From positions 248,001-312,000 of the forward strand of contig NZ_WBMT01000005.1 of the NCBI RefSeq assembly GCF_008923185.1: a stretch of DNA of 64,000 nucleotides, written 5' to 3'. Below the pieces are notes generated by a model, which saw only the letters and a program-made list of their open reading frames with translations, searched no databases and was not told the DNA's origin. The stretch's first letter is position 1. The number at the start of each line of letters is the position of its first letter. A program made the translations under genes and the position numbers. This stretch comes from Actinomadura rudentiformis. Its GTDB lineage: Bacteria > Actinomycetota > Actinomycetes > Streptosporangiales > Streptosporangiaceae. Below are positions 7,952-16,508 of the stretch, piece after piece.

Positions 7952-10054
7952 TCAGCGCGGCGTGCTGGCGACGCCCGGCTCCAGGAAGCGGGTGCCGTTG
8001 ACCTTCTCCGCGACGCCGCTGCGGTCCAGGTACGGCGTGATGCCGCCCAGGTGGAACGGCCAGCCGGCACCGAGGATCATGCACAGGTCGATGTCCTGCG
8101 CGGCCTGCACCACGCCCTCGTCGAGCATGAGCTTGATCTCCCCGGCGAGCGCGTCGAGGGCGCGCTCCAGCACCTGCTCCTCGGTCGACGGGCTCGTGCC
8201 GCCGCCGAAGATCGCTTGAGCGTCACTGTCGATGGTGAAGTCGGGCAGGTAGACGCCCTTCTTCCCGGCCGCGACGAACTTGGCGAACTTCTCCGAGAGC
8301 GGGAAACGGTCGGGGAAGGCGCCGTGCAGCGTCTCGTTCACGTGCAGCGCGATCGCCGGGCCGACCAGGCCCATCAGCACGAACGGCGGCATCGGCAGGC
8401 CCAGCGGCGCGGCGGCCCGCTCGGCCACCTCGATCGGGGTGCCCTCGTCCACCGTCTGGATGATCTCGGCCATCAGGCGCAGCAGGATGCGGTTGACCAC
8501 GAACGCCGGGGCGTCCTTGACCAGCACGCAGGACTTCTTCAGCTGCTTGCCGACAGCGAACGCGGTGGCCAGCGCCGCGTCGTCGGTCCGCTCGCCGCGC
8601 ACGATCTCCAGCAGCGGCAGCACCGCGACCGGGTTGAAGAAGTGGAAGCCCACGACCCGCTCGGGGTGCTTGAGGTGCGCGCCCATCTCCGACACCGACA
8701 GCGAGGAGGTGTTGGTCGCCAGGACGCACTCGGGGGAGACGTACTCCTCCAGCTCGGCGAACACCTTCTGCTTGACGGACATCTCCTCGAAGACCGCCTC
8801 GATGACGAAGTCGGCGTCGGCGAAGGCGTCCTTGGTGAGGGAGCCGCTGATCAGGCCCTTGAGGCGGTTGGCCTTGTCGGCCGACACCCGGCCCTTGGCG
8901 AGCAGCTTGTCGATCTCGCCGTGGGTGTAGGCGACGCCCTTGTCGAGGCGTTCCTGGTCGAGGTCGGTCAGCACCACCGGCACCTCGAGGCGGCGGGCGA
9001 ACAGCAGCGCCAGCTGCCCGGCCATCAGGCCCGCGCCGACGACGCCGACCTTGGTGACCTTGCGGGCGAGGCTCTTGTCCGGTGCGCCGGCGGGCCGCTT
9101 GGCGCGCTTCTGGGTCAGGTCGAACGCGTACAGGCCGGCGCGCAGCTCGTCGCTCATGATGAGGTCGGCGAGCGCCTCGTCCTCAGCGGCGAAGCCCTCG
9201 TCGCGCGTACGGTCCTTGGCGGCGGCCACGAGGTCCAGCGCGCGAACGTAGGACGGCGCGGCGCCGTGCAGCTTGCCCTCGATGTTCCAGCGGGCGAGCG
9301 CGACCGCGTCGTCCCAGGCCTTGCCCTTGTCGACCTCGGGGCGCCTGACCTCCAGCGCGCCGGTGAGCACGCGGGCGGTCCAGGCGAGCGACTCCTCCAG
9401 GAAGTCGGCCGGCTCGAAGATCGCGTCGGCGATGCCCAGGTCGTACGCCTGCTTGCCCTTGAGCATGCGGTTCTGCGCGAGCGGGTTGTCGATGACGACC
9501 TTGAGGGCCTTCTCCGCGCCGATGAGGTTCGGCAGCAGGTAGGTGCCGCCCCAGCCGGGCACGAGCCCGAGGAACGTCTCCGGCAGCGCCAGTGCGGGCA
9601 CGCCCGAGGAGATGGTGCGGTACGAGCAGTGCAGCGCGATCTCGACGCCGCCGCCCATCGCCGCGCCGTTCACGTACGCGAACGACGGGACGTCGAGCTC
9701 GCCGAGGCGGCGGAAGACGTCGTGGCCGAGCTTGCCGATGGCGAGGGCGTCCTCGCGCTTCTGGACCAGCGGCACACCCTTGAGGTCGGCGCCGACCGCG
9801 AAGATGAACGGCTTGCCGGTCACGCCGACGGCCACGATGTCGTCGCGGGCGGCGACGGCGTCGATGGCCTCGTTCAGCTCGGTCAGTCCGTTCGGGCCGA
9901 AGGTGTTGGGCTTGGTGTGGTCGAAGCCGTTGTCGAGCGTGATCAGCGCCAGCGTGCCCGCCCCGTAAGGGAGCGCGACGTCGCGTACCCGCGCGTGCGT
10001 GACGACCTCGTCCGCGAAGATGTCCTTGATGTCCGTGCCAGTCTGCGTGCTCAC
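7952..10054 (-). CDS. fadB: Enoyl-CoA hydratase / 3-hydroxyacyl-CoA dehydrogenase
   Basis: A 700-residue bifunctional beta-oxidation enzyme. Residues 1-300 form the crotonase (hydratase) domain with oxyanion-hole glycines near GADLKG (88-93) and NGAAMGGG, and catalytic glutamates in GGVEIALHC (138) and LPETFLGLVPG (159). Residues 335 onward form the NAD-binding hydroxyacyl-CoA dehydrogenase (VGVVGAGLMAG) with the HFFNPV motif and C-terminal helical domains. The GTG at 10054 overlaps the fadA stop (GTGA, 4 nt), which indicates translational coupling. It is the second gene of the fadA-fadB operon and is followed by a strong terminator. Confidence 0.95.
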   Translation of the reverse strand: MSTQTGTDIKDIFADEVVTHARVRDVALPYGAGTLALITLDNGFDHTKPNTFGPNGLTELNEAIDAVAARDDIVAVGVTGKPFIFAVGADLKGVPLVQKREDALAIGKLGHDVFRRLGELDVPSFAYVNGAAMGGGVEIALHCSYRTISSGVPALALPETFLGLVPGWGGTYLLPNLIGAEKALKVVIDNPLAQNRMLKGKQAYDLGIADAIFEPADFLEESLAWTARVLTGALEVRRPEVDKGKAWDDAVALARWNIEGKLHGAAPSYVRALDLVAAAKDRTRDEGFAAEDEALADLIMSDELRAGLYAFDLTQKRAKRPAGAPDKSLARKVTKVGVVGAGLMAGQLALLFARRLEVPVVLTDLDQERLDKGVAYTHGEIDKLLAKGRVSADKANRLKGLISGSLTKDAFADADFVIEAVFEEMSVKQKVFAELEEYVSPECVLATNTSSLSVSEMGAHLKHPERVVGFHFFNPVAVLPLLEIVRGERTDDAALATAFAVGKQLKKSCVLVKDAPAFVVNRILLRLMAEIIQTVDEGTPIEVAERAAAPLGLPMPPFVLMGLVGPAIALHVNETLHGAFPDRFPLSEKFAKFVAAGKKGVYLPDFTIDSDAQAIFGGGTSPSTEEQVLERALDALAGEIKLMLDEGVVQAAQDIDLCMILGAGWPFHLGGITPYLDRSGVAEKVNGTRFLEPGVASTPR

Positions 10055-11253
10055 TTGGCGCCTTCCCAGTTCACGTTCTCCCAGAGGACGGTGCCGCCCA
10101 TGCCCATGCCGACGCACATCGTGGTGAGGCCGTAGCGGACGTCGGTGCGCTCCTCGAACTGCCGCGACAGCTGGTTCATCAGGCGCACGCCCGAGGAGGC
10201 CAGCGGGTGGCCGAACGCGATCGCGCCGCCCCACTGGTTCACGCGCGGGTCGTCGTCAGCGATCTTGAAGTGCTCCAGGAACGCGAGCACCTGGACGGCG
10301 AACGCCTCGTTGATCTCGATGAGGCCGATGTCGTCCATGGTCAGGGAGTTGCGGGCCAGCAGCTTCTCGGTGGCGGGCACCGGGCCGACGCCCATGACCT
10401 CGGGCTCCACCCCGGCGAACGAGAAGTCGATCAGGCGCATCTTCGGGGTGAGGCCGAGCTCGGCGGCCACGTCCTCAGCGACCATCAGGCAGGCGGTGGC
10501 GCCGTCGTTGAGACCGGCGGCGTTGCCCGCGGTCACGTTGCCGTGCACGCGGAACGGGGTCTTCAGCTTGGCCAGGTCCTCCAGCGTCGTGCCGGGGCGC
10601 GGCGGCTCGTCCTCGGTGGCCAGCCCCCAGCCCTTCTCGCCCGAGCGGATCGCGGTCGGCACCAGGTCCGGCTGGATCTTGCCGGCGGCGTACGCGTCGG
10701 CGACCTTCTGCTGGCTGCGCACCGCGTAGGCGTCGGCGCGCTCCTTGGTGATCTGCGGGAACCGGTCGTGCAGGTTCTCCGCGGTCGAGCCCATGACCAG
10801 CGCGGACGGGTCGACGAGCTTGTCGGCCAGGAACCGCGGGTTGGGGTCGATGCCCTCGCCCATCGGGTGCCGGCCCATGTGCTCGACGCCGCCCGCGATG
10901 GCCACGTCGTACGAGCCGAAGGAGATGCCCGCGCCGGTGGTGGTGACGGCGGTCATCGCGCCCGCACACATGCGGTCGACGGCGTAACCCGGGACCGACT
11001 TGGGCAGGCCCGCCAGCACGGCGGCGGACCGGCCGATGGTCAGGCCCTGGTCGCCGGTCTGGGTGGTGGCGGCGATCGCGACCTCGTCGACCCGTTCGGG
11101 CGGCAGCGACGGGTTGCGGCGCATCAGCTCGCGGATGGCGCGGACGACCATGTCGTCGGCGCGGGTCTCCGCGTACAGGCCCTTGGGGCCCGCCTTGCCG
11201 AACGGTGTACGGACACCGTCGACGAACACGACGTCGCGTGCGGTACGGGGCAC
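10051..11253 (-). CDS. fadA: Acetyl-CoA C-acyltransferase (thiolase)
   Basis: A 400-residue thiolase that cleaves 3-ketoacyl-CoA to acetyl-CoA and a shortened acyl-CoA. The nucleophilic cysteine lies in VDRMCAGAM (Cys 96), the catalytic histidine in AFGHPLASSG, and the second catalytic cysteine in TTMCVGMGMGG. The GTG at 11253 has a strong AAGGAGGG upstream. Longer in-frame starts add an implausible leader that would overlap the promoter. It is the first gene of the fadAB operon. Two operator-like repeats lie 64-100 nt upstream of the start. Confidence 0.95.
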   Translation of the reverse strand: MPRTARDVVFVDGVRTPFGKAGPKGLYAETRADDMVVRAIRELMRRNPSLPPERVDEVAIAATTQTGDQGLTIGRSAAVLAGLPKSVPGYAVDRMCAGAMTAVTTTGAGISFGSYDVAIAGGVEHMGRHPMGEGIDPNPRFLADKLVDPSALVMGSTAENLHDRFPQITKERADAYAVRSQQKVADAYAAGKIQPDLVPTAIRSGEKGWGLATEDEPPRPGTTLEDLAKLKTPFRVHGNVTAGNAAGLNDGATACLMVAEDVAAELGLTPKMRLIDFSFAGVEPEVMGVGPVPATEKLLARNSLTMDDIGLIEINEAFAVQVLAFLEHFKIADDDPRVNQWGGAIAFGHPLASSGVRLMNQLSRQFEERTDVRYGLTTMCVGMGMGGTVLWENVNWEGAK

Positions 11254-11316
11254 GGGTCGCCCTCCTTGCTGGCTGACGGACGGACTGCTGGTTGACGGAC
11301 GGACTACCACCGATGC

Positions 11317-11353
11317 TACTCGTTGGTAACCGCTCATACTACTCGTCAGTAAC
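11317..11353. promoter_or_regulatory. Twin TetR/FadR-like operators between fadA and the acyl-CoA synthetase
   Basis: Two 14-bp boxes, TACTCGTTGGTAAC (11317-11330) and TACTCGTCAGTAAC (11340-11353), repeat 23 bp apart. The second contains the palindrome TACT-CGTC-AGTA; the first differs by one base in the arm. They lie upstream of fadA and within the divergent region. This fits a TetR-type repressor of fatty-acid genes, but the regulator is not in the window. Confidence 0.6.
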
Positions 11354-11505
11354 CACTGACACGTGGCCGGGGGGCAGGCGCGCTCTTGTTCGCCCACGGG
11401 CCCGTAGGTACCGTGACCGGAAGGTCATAGTTCCCTGTGGGGGGACGACCCTGAAGCAAGGCAGCCCCCCCGGCCGGCTCCGCCGGTTTCGGGGAGGAGG
11501 AAGCG

Positions 11506-13395
11506 GTGGCGCACGTCAGGCCCGCCTATCGCCCCGGGCCGCTGCAGCGTATCGGGCACATCCGGGATCTCGCGGCGTTGCTGACGCGCACCGGCCTGCT
11601 GCTCAGCGGCTCGCCGCAGCGCCTGTTCCACCAGTTCGGCCTGCTCCGGCTGTGGGGCACGACATTGGCCGGCGTGGTCGTCTCCGGTGCGGCCCGCAGC
11701 CCGGACCGTCCCGCCGTCATCGACGAAGAGGGCATCCTGACGTTCGCCGAGCTCGACGACCGCACCACCCGCCTCGCGGTGGGGCTGCCCCTGGAGGGCC
11801 CGCGGCCACGCGTCGGTGTGCTCTGCCGCAACCATCGCGGCATGGTCGAGACGCTGGTCGCCTGCAGCAAGCGCGGCGTCGAGGTCGTGCTGCTCAACAC
11901 GGGGTTCGGGGCCGGGCAGCTGCGCAACGTGCTGACCGAGCTGCGGATGGACCTGGTGGTCGCCGACGCCGAGTTCGCGCCGCTGCTGGCCGCCTTGCCG
12001 CAGTCCCTCCGGCGCGTGGTCGTATGGGCCGACCGGCCCGGTGATCCGGCCGGGGCCGGCCGGACGATCGAGCAGATCGTGTACGCCAGCCCGGCGCCCG
12101 AGCTGCGGCCGCCGCAGATCAACAGCCGGACGATCGTGCTCAGCTCCGGCACCACGGGCCGCCCCAAGGGCGCCCGCCGGCCGCCGCGCCCCGGCCTGTG
12201 GCCGCTGGCCTCGATGACCTCGCGCATCCCGCTGCGCGCCCGCCAGACGATGATCGTCGAGGCGCCGCTCTTCCACACGTGGGGGTACGCGGCGCTGCAG
12301 ATGGCGTGGGGCCTGCGTGCTCCGGTGGTGCTGCGCCGCAGGTTCGACGCCGAGGGGACGCTGCGCGCGATCGCCGGGCACCGCGACGTCGTCGTCTTCG
12401 CGGTGCCGGTCATGATCCAGCGCATCATGGACCTGCCCGAACGGGTCCGGGGGAGGTACGACACGTCCTCACTGCGGATCGTCGCGCTCTCGGGCGCGGC
12501 GCTGCCCGGGGAACTGGCCACCCGTTTCATGGACGCGTTCGGCGACGTCCTCTACAACGTCTACGGGTCCACCGAGGCGTCCTGGGTGTCGATCGCGACG
12601 CCGCGCGACCTGCGCGCCGACCCGCGCACGGCAGGGCGGCCTCCCCGCAACACGCGCCTGGTCATCCTGGACGACCGGGACCGCCCGGCCGCGCGTTCCA
12701 CGATCGGACGGATCTTCGCGGCCAACGAGCTGCTGTTCGAGGGGTACACGGGCGGCGAGCCGACCGAGGTACGGGACGGCCTGATGTCGACCGGCGACCT
12801 CGGCCACGTCGACCACCGCGGGCTGCTGTTCGTGGACGGCCGGGCCGACGACCTGGTGGTGTCGGGCGGGGAGAACGTGGTGCCGCGCGACGTGGAGGAC
12901 GCCCTCCTCAAGCTGCCCGGCGTGCACGAGGTCGCGGTCGTCGGGGTGCCCGACGACGAGTGGGGCCAGCGCCTCGCCGCCTACATCGTGACCCGGCCCG
13001 GCGCGGACCTCGACCCCGAGGACGTCCGTTCGTACGTGCACACCCAGGTCGCACGCTACGCGGTGCCGCGCGACGTGCACTTCCTGGCCGAACTGCCTCG
13101 CAACGCGACAGGCAAGGTCGTCCACCGCTGGCTGACCGCCGCCCCCCGCACCGCCACCCCCATCATCCCTACCGCCGTCCCTCCTCCGCCCTCAACCGAA
13201 GACTCACCCCCCGCCAAGCCCCCGACCCGCGCCGGCCGTCAGGTGAGCGAGGAGGAGATGGGCCTGGAAGGGCGGGTGAGCTGGCCTTCCGCCTGGCCGC
13301 CACCGCCCGTTTCCGAGGCGATGCCGCTCGCGGCTCCTTACGTCACCGAGCCTGCGGAAGAGCGGCCGCAGGGGCCGCAGGCAGCCGCACAGTGA
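11506..13395 (+). CDS. Long-chain acyl-CoA synthetase-like (AMP-binding) protein
   Basis: A 629-residue adenylate-forming enzyme predicted to activate fatty acids to acyl-CoA. The AMP-binding motif SSGTTGRPKGARR (about residues 212-224), the A5 motif YNVYGSTEASW, the A7/A8 region STGDLGHVDHRGLLFVDGRADDLVVSGGENV and the catalytic lysine near LPRNATGKVVHRWL are present. The GTG at 11506 follows GGGGAGGAGG. About 80 Pro/Ala-rich C-terminal residues extend past the normal end of the fold. The last 53 nt overlap the convergent histidine kinase gene. It is divergent from fadAB and probably co-regulated with it. Substrate chain length is not readable. Confidence 0.88.
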   Translation: MAHVRPAYRPGPLQRIGHIRDLAALLTRTGLLLSGSPQRLFHQFGLLRLWGTTLAGVVVSGAARSPDRPAVIDEEGILTFAELDDRTTRLAVGLPLEGPRPRVGVLCRNHRGMVETLVACSKRGVEVVLLNTGFGAGQLRNVLTELRMDLVVADAEFAPLLAALPQSLRRVVVWADRPGDPAGAGRTIEQIVYASPAPELRPPQINSRTIVLSSGTTGRPKGARRPPRPGLWPLASMTSRIPLRARQTMIVEAPLFHTWGYAALQMAWGLRAPVVLRRRFDAEGTLRAIAGHRDVVVFAVPVMIQRIMDLPERVRGRYDTSSLRIVALSGAALPGELATRFMDAFGDVLYNVYGSTEASWVSIATPRDLRADPRTAGRPPRNTRLVILDDRDRPAARSTIGRIFAANELLFEGYTGGEPTEVRDGLMSTGDLGHVDHRGLLFVDGRADDLVVSGGENVVPRDVEDALLKLPGVHEVAVVGVPDDEWGQRLAAYIVTRPGADLDPEDVRSYVHTQVARYAVPRDVHFLAELPRNATGKVVHRWLTAAPRTATPIIPTAVPPPPSTEDSPPAKPPTRAGRQVSEEEMGLEGRVSWPSAWPPPPVSEAMPLAAPYVTEPAEERPQGPQAAAQ

Positions 13396-14554
13396 TCGCG
13401 AGCCCGCCGTCCGGGCGGGACACCGTGTCGAGCGTGCCGCCGTGGGCGCGCACCACCGCGCGCACGATCGACAGGCCGAGCCCGGCGCCGTCGGCCGACC
13501 CGATCCGGTCGGCGCCCAGCCGGCGGAACGGTTCGTAGATCGTGGCGAGCTCGTACGAGGGGACCGGCCGGCCGGTGTTCTCCACCCGCAGCATCACCTG
13601 ATCTCGCCGCCGCCACGTTCTGACCCAGACCTGACCGCCGGGCACGTTGTACTTCAGCGCGTTCTCCAGCAGGTTGACCGCGCACCGTTCCAGCAACACC
13701 GGATCGCCGACGGTCGTCGCGGGCGCGACCTCCACGGTCACATCCACGTCCGTCTCGCCCGCGAGCTCGTCCAGGTGGTCGACCGCGCTGCGCACCACGT
13801 CCTCGAGCGGCGTCGGCGTCGGCGCGTTCAGCTCCCGTTCGGAACGCGCCAGCAGCAGCAGACCGTTGATCAGCCGTTCGTGCCGCGCCGTGTTGCCCAG
13901 CAGCACATCGGCCAAAGCCTTGGTCTCCGGTGGGTTCTTGCGGCTCGCGATGGCCACTTCCAGCACCGTCCGGTTGATGGTCAGCGGTGTGCGCAGCTCG
14001 TGCGACGCGTTCGCCACGAAACGCCGCTGGGCGTCGAACGCGCGGTGCAGCCGGTCCAGCATCCGGTCGAACGTGTCCGCCAGATCCTTGATCTCGTCCT
14101 GCGGACCGGTCAGTGCGATCCGTTCATGCAGGTTGCTCTCCGACAGGCGCTGCGCGGTCGCCGTCACCGTATGGATCGGCCGCAGCGTCCGCCCCGCCAC
14201 CAGGTAACCGATCCCGATGCCGGCAAGTCCCAGGAAGAGCAGCGTGACCATCGTGCTCTGCAACATCTGCTCCAGCACCTCCTGCTTCTGCTCCTGGAGA
14301 CGCTTGGCGACCTCCGCCTGGATCTCGCCGCGCGCGGTGGCGAGCCGCTCGAATTGCTGTGCGCGCGGCAACTGGTCCAGCCCCTGGAGGGACCGGATCG
14401 CCGGGGTCTTCTCCGTCTGGAACCTGACGTCGAACCGCTTGTCCATGGCCTTGACCGTCTGCAGGTACGTCACGCCGACCAGGATCGCGGAGGTGACCAG
14501 GAACAACGATCCGTACACCAGCGTCAGCCGGGCCCGCACACTCAGGCGCGTCAC
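13343..14554 (-). CDS. Two-component sensor histidine kinase
   Basis: A 403-residue membrane kinase. The first membrane segment is at about residues 9-30, then an extracytoplasmic stretch of about 70 residues that is partly coiled-coil (LQEQKQEVLEQ). The second membrane segment is at about 101-120, followed by a HAMP linker, a HisKA domain with phospho-acceptor His 185 in ANASHELRTPL, and a HATPase domain with NLLENALKYN and DGAGLGLSIV. The GTG start overlaps the response regulator stop by 4 nt, so the pair is co-translated. The 3' end overlaps the convergent acyl-CoA synthetase gene by 53 nt. The signal sensed is unknown. Confidence 0.93.
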   Translation of the reverse strand: MTRLSVRARLTLVYGSLFLVTSAILVGVTYLQTVKAMDKRFDVRFQTEKTPAIRSLQGLDQLPRAQQFERLATARGEIQAEVAKRLQEQKQEVLEQMLQSTMVTLLFLGLAGIGIGYLVAGRTLRPIHTVTATAQRLSESNLHERIALTGPQDEIKDLADTFDRMLDRLHRAFDAQRRFVANASHELRTPLTINRTVLEVAIASRKNPPETKALADVLLGNTARHERLINGLLLLARSERELNAPTPTPLEDVVRSAVDHLDELAGETDVDVTVEVAPATTVGDPVLLERCAVNLLENALKYNVPGGQVWVRTWRRRDQVMLRVENTGRPVPSYELATIYEPFRRLGADRIGSADGAGLGLSIVRAVVRAHGGTLDTVSRPDGGLAITVRLPAAPAAALPQAR

Positions 14555-15204
14555 AGCCGGTACCCCGAGCCCGTCACCGTCTCGATGACCGCCGGCTCAC
14601 CCAGCTTCTTGCGCAGCGTGGCCATCGTCACCCGCACGATGTTGCTGAACGGATCGATGTTCTCGTCCCAGGCCCGGTCGAGCAGGCGCTCCGCGCTCAC
14701 CACGCCCCCGCCGGCCCGTAGCAGCTCCTCCAGCACGGTGAACTCCTTCTTGGTGAGCTTGAGCTCCCGCCCGTCCCGTTCGACCGTGTGGCGGTACGGA
14801 TCGAGCCTGATCCCGGCCTTCTCCAGGACCGGTGGCACCGGCGGCGCCGACCGGCGCGACAACGCCCGGACCCGTGCGACCAGCTCGCTGAAGACGAACG
14901 GCTTGGGGAGGTAGTCGTCGGCGCCCATGAGGAGCCCGTCCACCCGTTCCTCGACCTCACCGGCGGCCGTCAGCATCAGGATCCGCCCGGCGCCCTGCGC
15001 GGCCACCAGCTCCCGGCAGACGTCGTCACCGTGCACGGTGGGCAGGTCGCGGTCCAGCACGATCACGTCGTACTCGATGTACGCGGCCCGTTCCAGGGCG
15101 ACGTCCCCGTCGTACACCACGTCCACGGCCATCGCCTCTTCGCGCAGCCCGTCCGCGATCGTGTCCGCGAGCAACCGCTCGTCCTCGACGATCAACACCC
15201 GCAT
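14551..15204 (-). CDS. OmpR/PhoB-family response regulator
   Basis: A 217-residue DNA-binding response regulator. The receiver domain shows the acidic pair VEDE (residues 7-9), phospho-acceptor Asp 51 in VIVLDRDLP and the conserved Lys in YLPKPF. The C-terminal winged helix ends in the usual VRGSGYRL-like form (TVTGSGYRL). The ATG at 15204 starts directly at the receiver fold (MRVLIVEDE); a longer in-frame start would add 17 residues not seen in the family. It is the first gene of the two-gene operon with the kinase. Confidence 0.94.
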   Translation of the reverse strand: MRVLIVEDERLLADTIADGLREEAMAVDVVYDGDVALERAAYIEYDVIVLDRDLPTVHGDDVCRELVAAQGAGRILMLTAAGEVEERVDGLLMGADDYLPKPFVFSELVARVRALSRRSAPPVPPVLEKAGIRLDPYRHTVERDGRELKLTKKEFTVLEELLRAGGGVVSAERLLDRAWDENIDPFSNIVRVTMATLRKKLGEPAVIETVTGSGYRL

Positions 15205-15332
15205 GCCTGCCACACCCCCTGCCGGAGCATGCCGCCACACTCCCGCCAGGAGCATGCCGGTCAGGGCGTTAAACCCCGATAAGCCGGTGGTCAGCCGTTC
15301 CCTTTCCGGCCGGGGGAGTCATGCGCGCGACG

Positions 15333-15944
15333 TTACGTCCGGGGGAGGCGCGCGCCATTGAGGATGTGGCGGATGGCCCGTGCGTACTCGTCACGGACGC
15401 GGGTCTTCTCGTCTGGGGGCGCCTCGGCCAGAGCCATCCCGGCGGCGCCGAGGATGTGGAAGGTGATGTGGGACACCGGTTCGAGCGGTAGGTCGGGCAT
15501 GTCGCCGCTCTCCATCAAGGACTGGATCGTCTGCTCGATGAGGCCGTAGGCGTACTTCTCCTCGCATTCGCGCCAGCGCCGCCAGCCGAGCGCGATGGGG
15601 GCCTCCTGCCACACGATGCGCCCGTAGACGGGGTCGCACGAGCCGTCGAGGAACTGCCGCACGGCGCTCATCGCGGCTTGCCAGGGGTCGGTCTCACCTG
15701 CGGCCACTTCGGTGACCCGGCGGATCATCTCGGACTCCAGTTCGTGGAACACGGCCTCGAACAGGGCGGTCTTGTTGGGGAAGTGGTGGTAGACCGCGCC
15801 GCGGGTCGCCCGGATGTCGGTGGCGACGTCCTCCAGGGACGTCTTGGCGAAGCCGTGCTCGGCGAACCGGCGGGTGGCCGCGTCGAGCAGGGCGGCCCGG
15901 GTCTCGTCCGAGTACTGCTCACGCCTGCTCTTGACAGGTGACAT
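15333..15944 (-). CDS. TetR-family transcriptional regulator
   Basis: A 203-residue TetR regulator. The N-terminal HTH domain is clear: AALLDAATRRFAEHGFAKTSLEDVA, then IRATRGAVYHHFPNKTALFEAVF. The C-terminal ligand domain is helical (WRRWRECEEKYAYGLIE). The ATG at 15944 lacks a good Shine-Dalgarno, so a leaderless transcript is possible. An inverted repeat directly upstream (15952-15976) is a likely self-operator. The gene is divergent from the unknown gene at 16002 and the P450, which it probably represses. The ligand is unknown. Confidence 0.9.
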   Translation of the reverse strand: MSPVKSRREQYSDETRAALLDAATRRFAEHGFAKTSLEDVATDIRATRGAVYHHFPNKTALFEAVFHELESEMIRRVTEVAAGETDPWQAAMSAVRQFLDGSCDPVYGRIVWQEAPIALGWRRWRECEEKYAYGLIEQTIQSLMESGDMPDLPLEPVSHITFHILGAAGMALAEAPPDEKTRVRDEYARAIRHILNGARLPRT

Positions 15945-15951
15945 GCAAGGA

Positions 15952-15976
15952 GTATACGAACATACACAGCGTATGT
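15952..15976. promoter_or_regulatory. Candidate TetR operator
   Basis: ACATAC (15960-15965), 5-nt spacer, GTATGT (15971-15976) form a perfect 6-bp inverted repeat. A further GTAT at 15952-15955 extends the symmetry. It lies 8-32 nt upstream of the tetR start and 26-50 nt upstream of the divergent gene at 16002, an AT-rich spot in GC-rich DNA. Confidence 0.6.
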
Positions 15977-16001
15977 CTCCAACTCGAAGTAGGTATTCAC
16001 T

Positions 16002-16496
16002 ATGTCGTGGAGCCGGGCACACCGCCGCCACCAGCTGGTTCACCAGGTGCTGGCGGACATCGCGGGCGACGGCCGGCCGGAGCTTCCGGAACGGCGACGA
16101 GCGGAGGTGGAGGCCGAGTTCGGCGGTCTCGAAGGATTCCTGCTGGAGCTCCAACTGCGGTGGTACCGGGCCTTCGACGCACGCCTGGACGCCCTGCTCG
16201 AAGACTGGCCGCCGGATCTGCCGGCCGCGCTCGACAAGCTGTGGCTCGACCTCTCGGGCACCATGCCCACCGCCAGGTTCGTGCTGGACGCACACCTCCA
16301 CCATCAGGCGCTGGCGCCCCTGCACGCTCGGCACCAGCTGCTGCTGCACGCCGCGACCGGCGTCTACCGGAAGCCGGACGACTGGCCCCGGCTCGCGACG
16401 ACACCGTCGCATGTGGGCACCACCACCAGTTCGGTGATGTCGTCCGCGCGCTCGCAACGCCTGATCCAGCCATGCAGATGGATCTCCGCTTTCTGA
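16002..16496 (+). CDS. Hypothetical protein upstream of P450
   Basis: A 164-residue soluble protein not recognised as a known family. The first 110 residues look helical and well conserved in style (ELPERRRAEVEAEF, FLLELQLRWYRAFDARLDAL). The last 40 are Ser/Thr/Arg-rich and low in order. It sits 12 nt before the P450 start on the same strand and directly downstream of the tetR operator, so it is probably the first gene of a short operon with the P450. There is no signal peptide or transmembrane segment. A frameshift near the C-terminus was considered, but no better continuation with its own stop was found. Confidence 0.65.
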   Translation: MSWSRAHRRHQLVHQVLADIAGDGRPELPERRRAEVEAEFGGLEGFLLELQLRWYRAFDARLDALLEDWPPDLPAALDKLWLDLSGTMPTARFVLDAHLHHQALAPLHARHQLLLHAATGVYRKPDDWPRLATTPSHVGTTTSSVMSSARSQRLIQPCRWISAF

Positions 16497-16508
16497 GGGG
16501 AGCACCCG

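Noticed and set aside
16380..16500. Frameshift at the end of the 16002 gene
   Set aside because: Another frame looks more protein-like (HHHQFGDVVRALATPDPAMQ) but runs without a stop into the P450 gene, so it gives no acceptable end.
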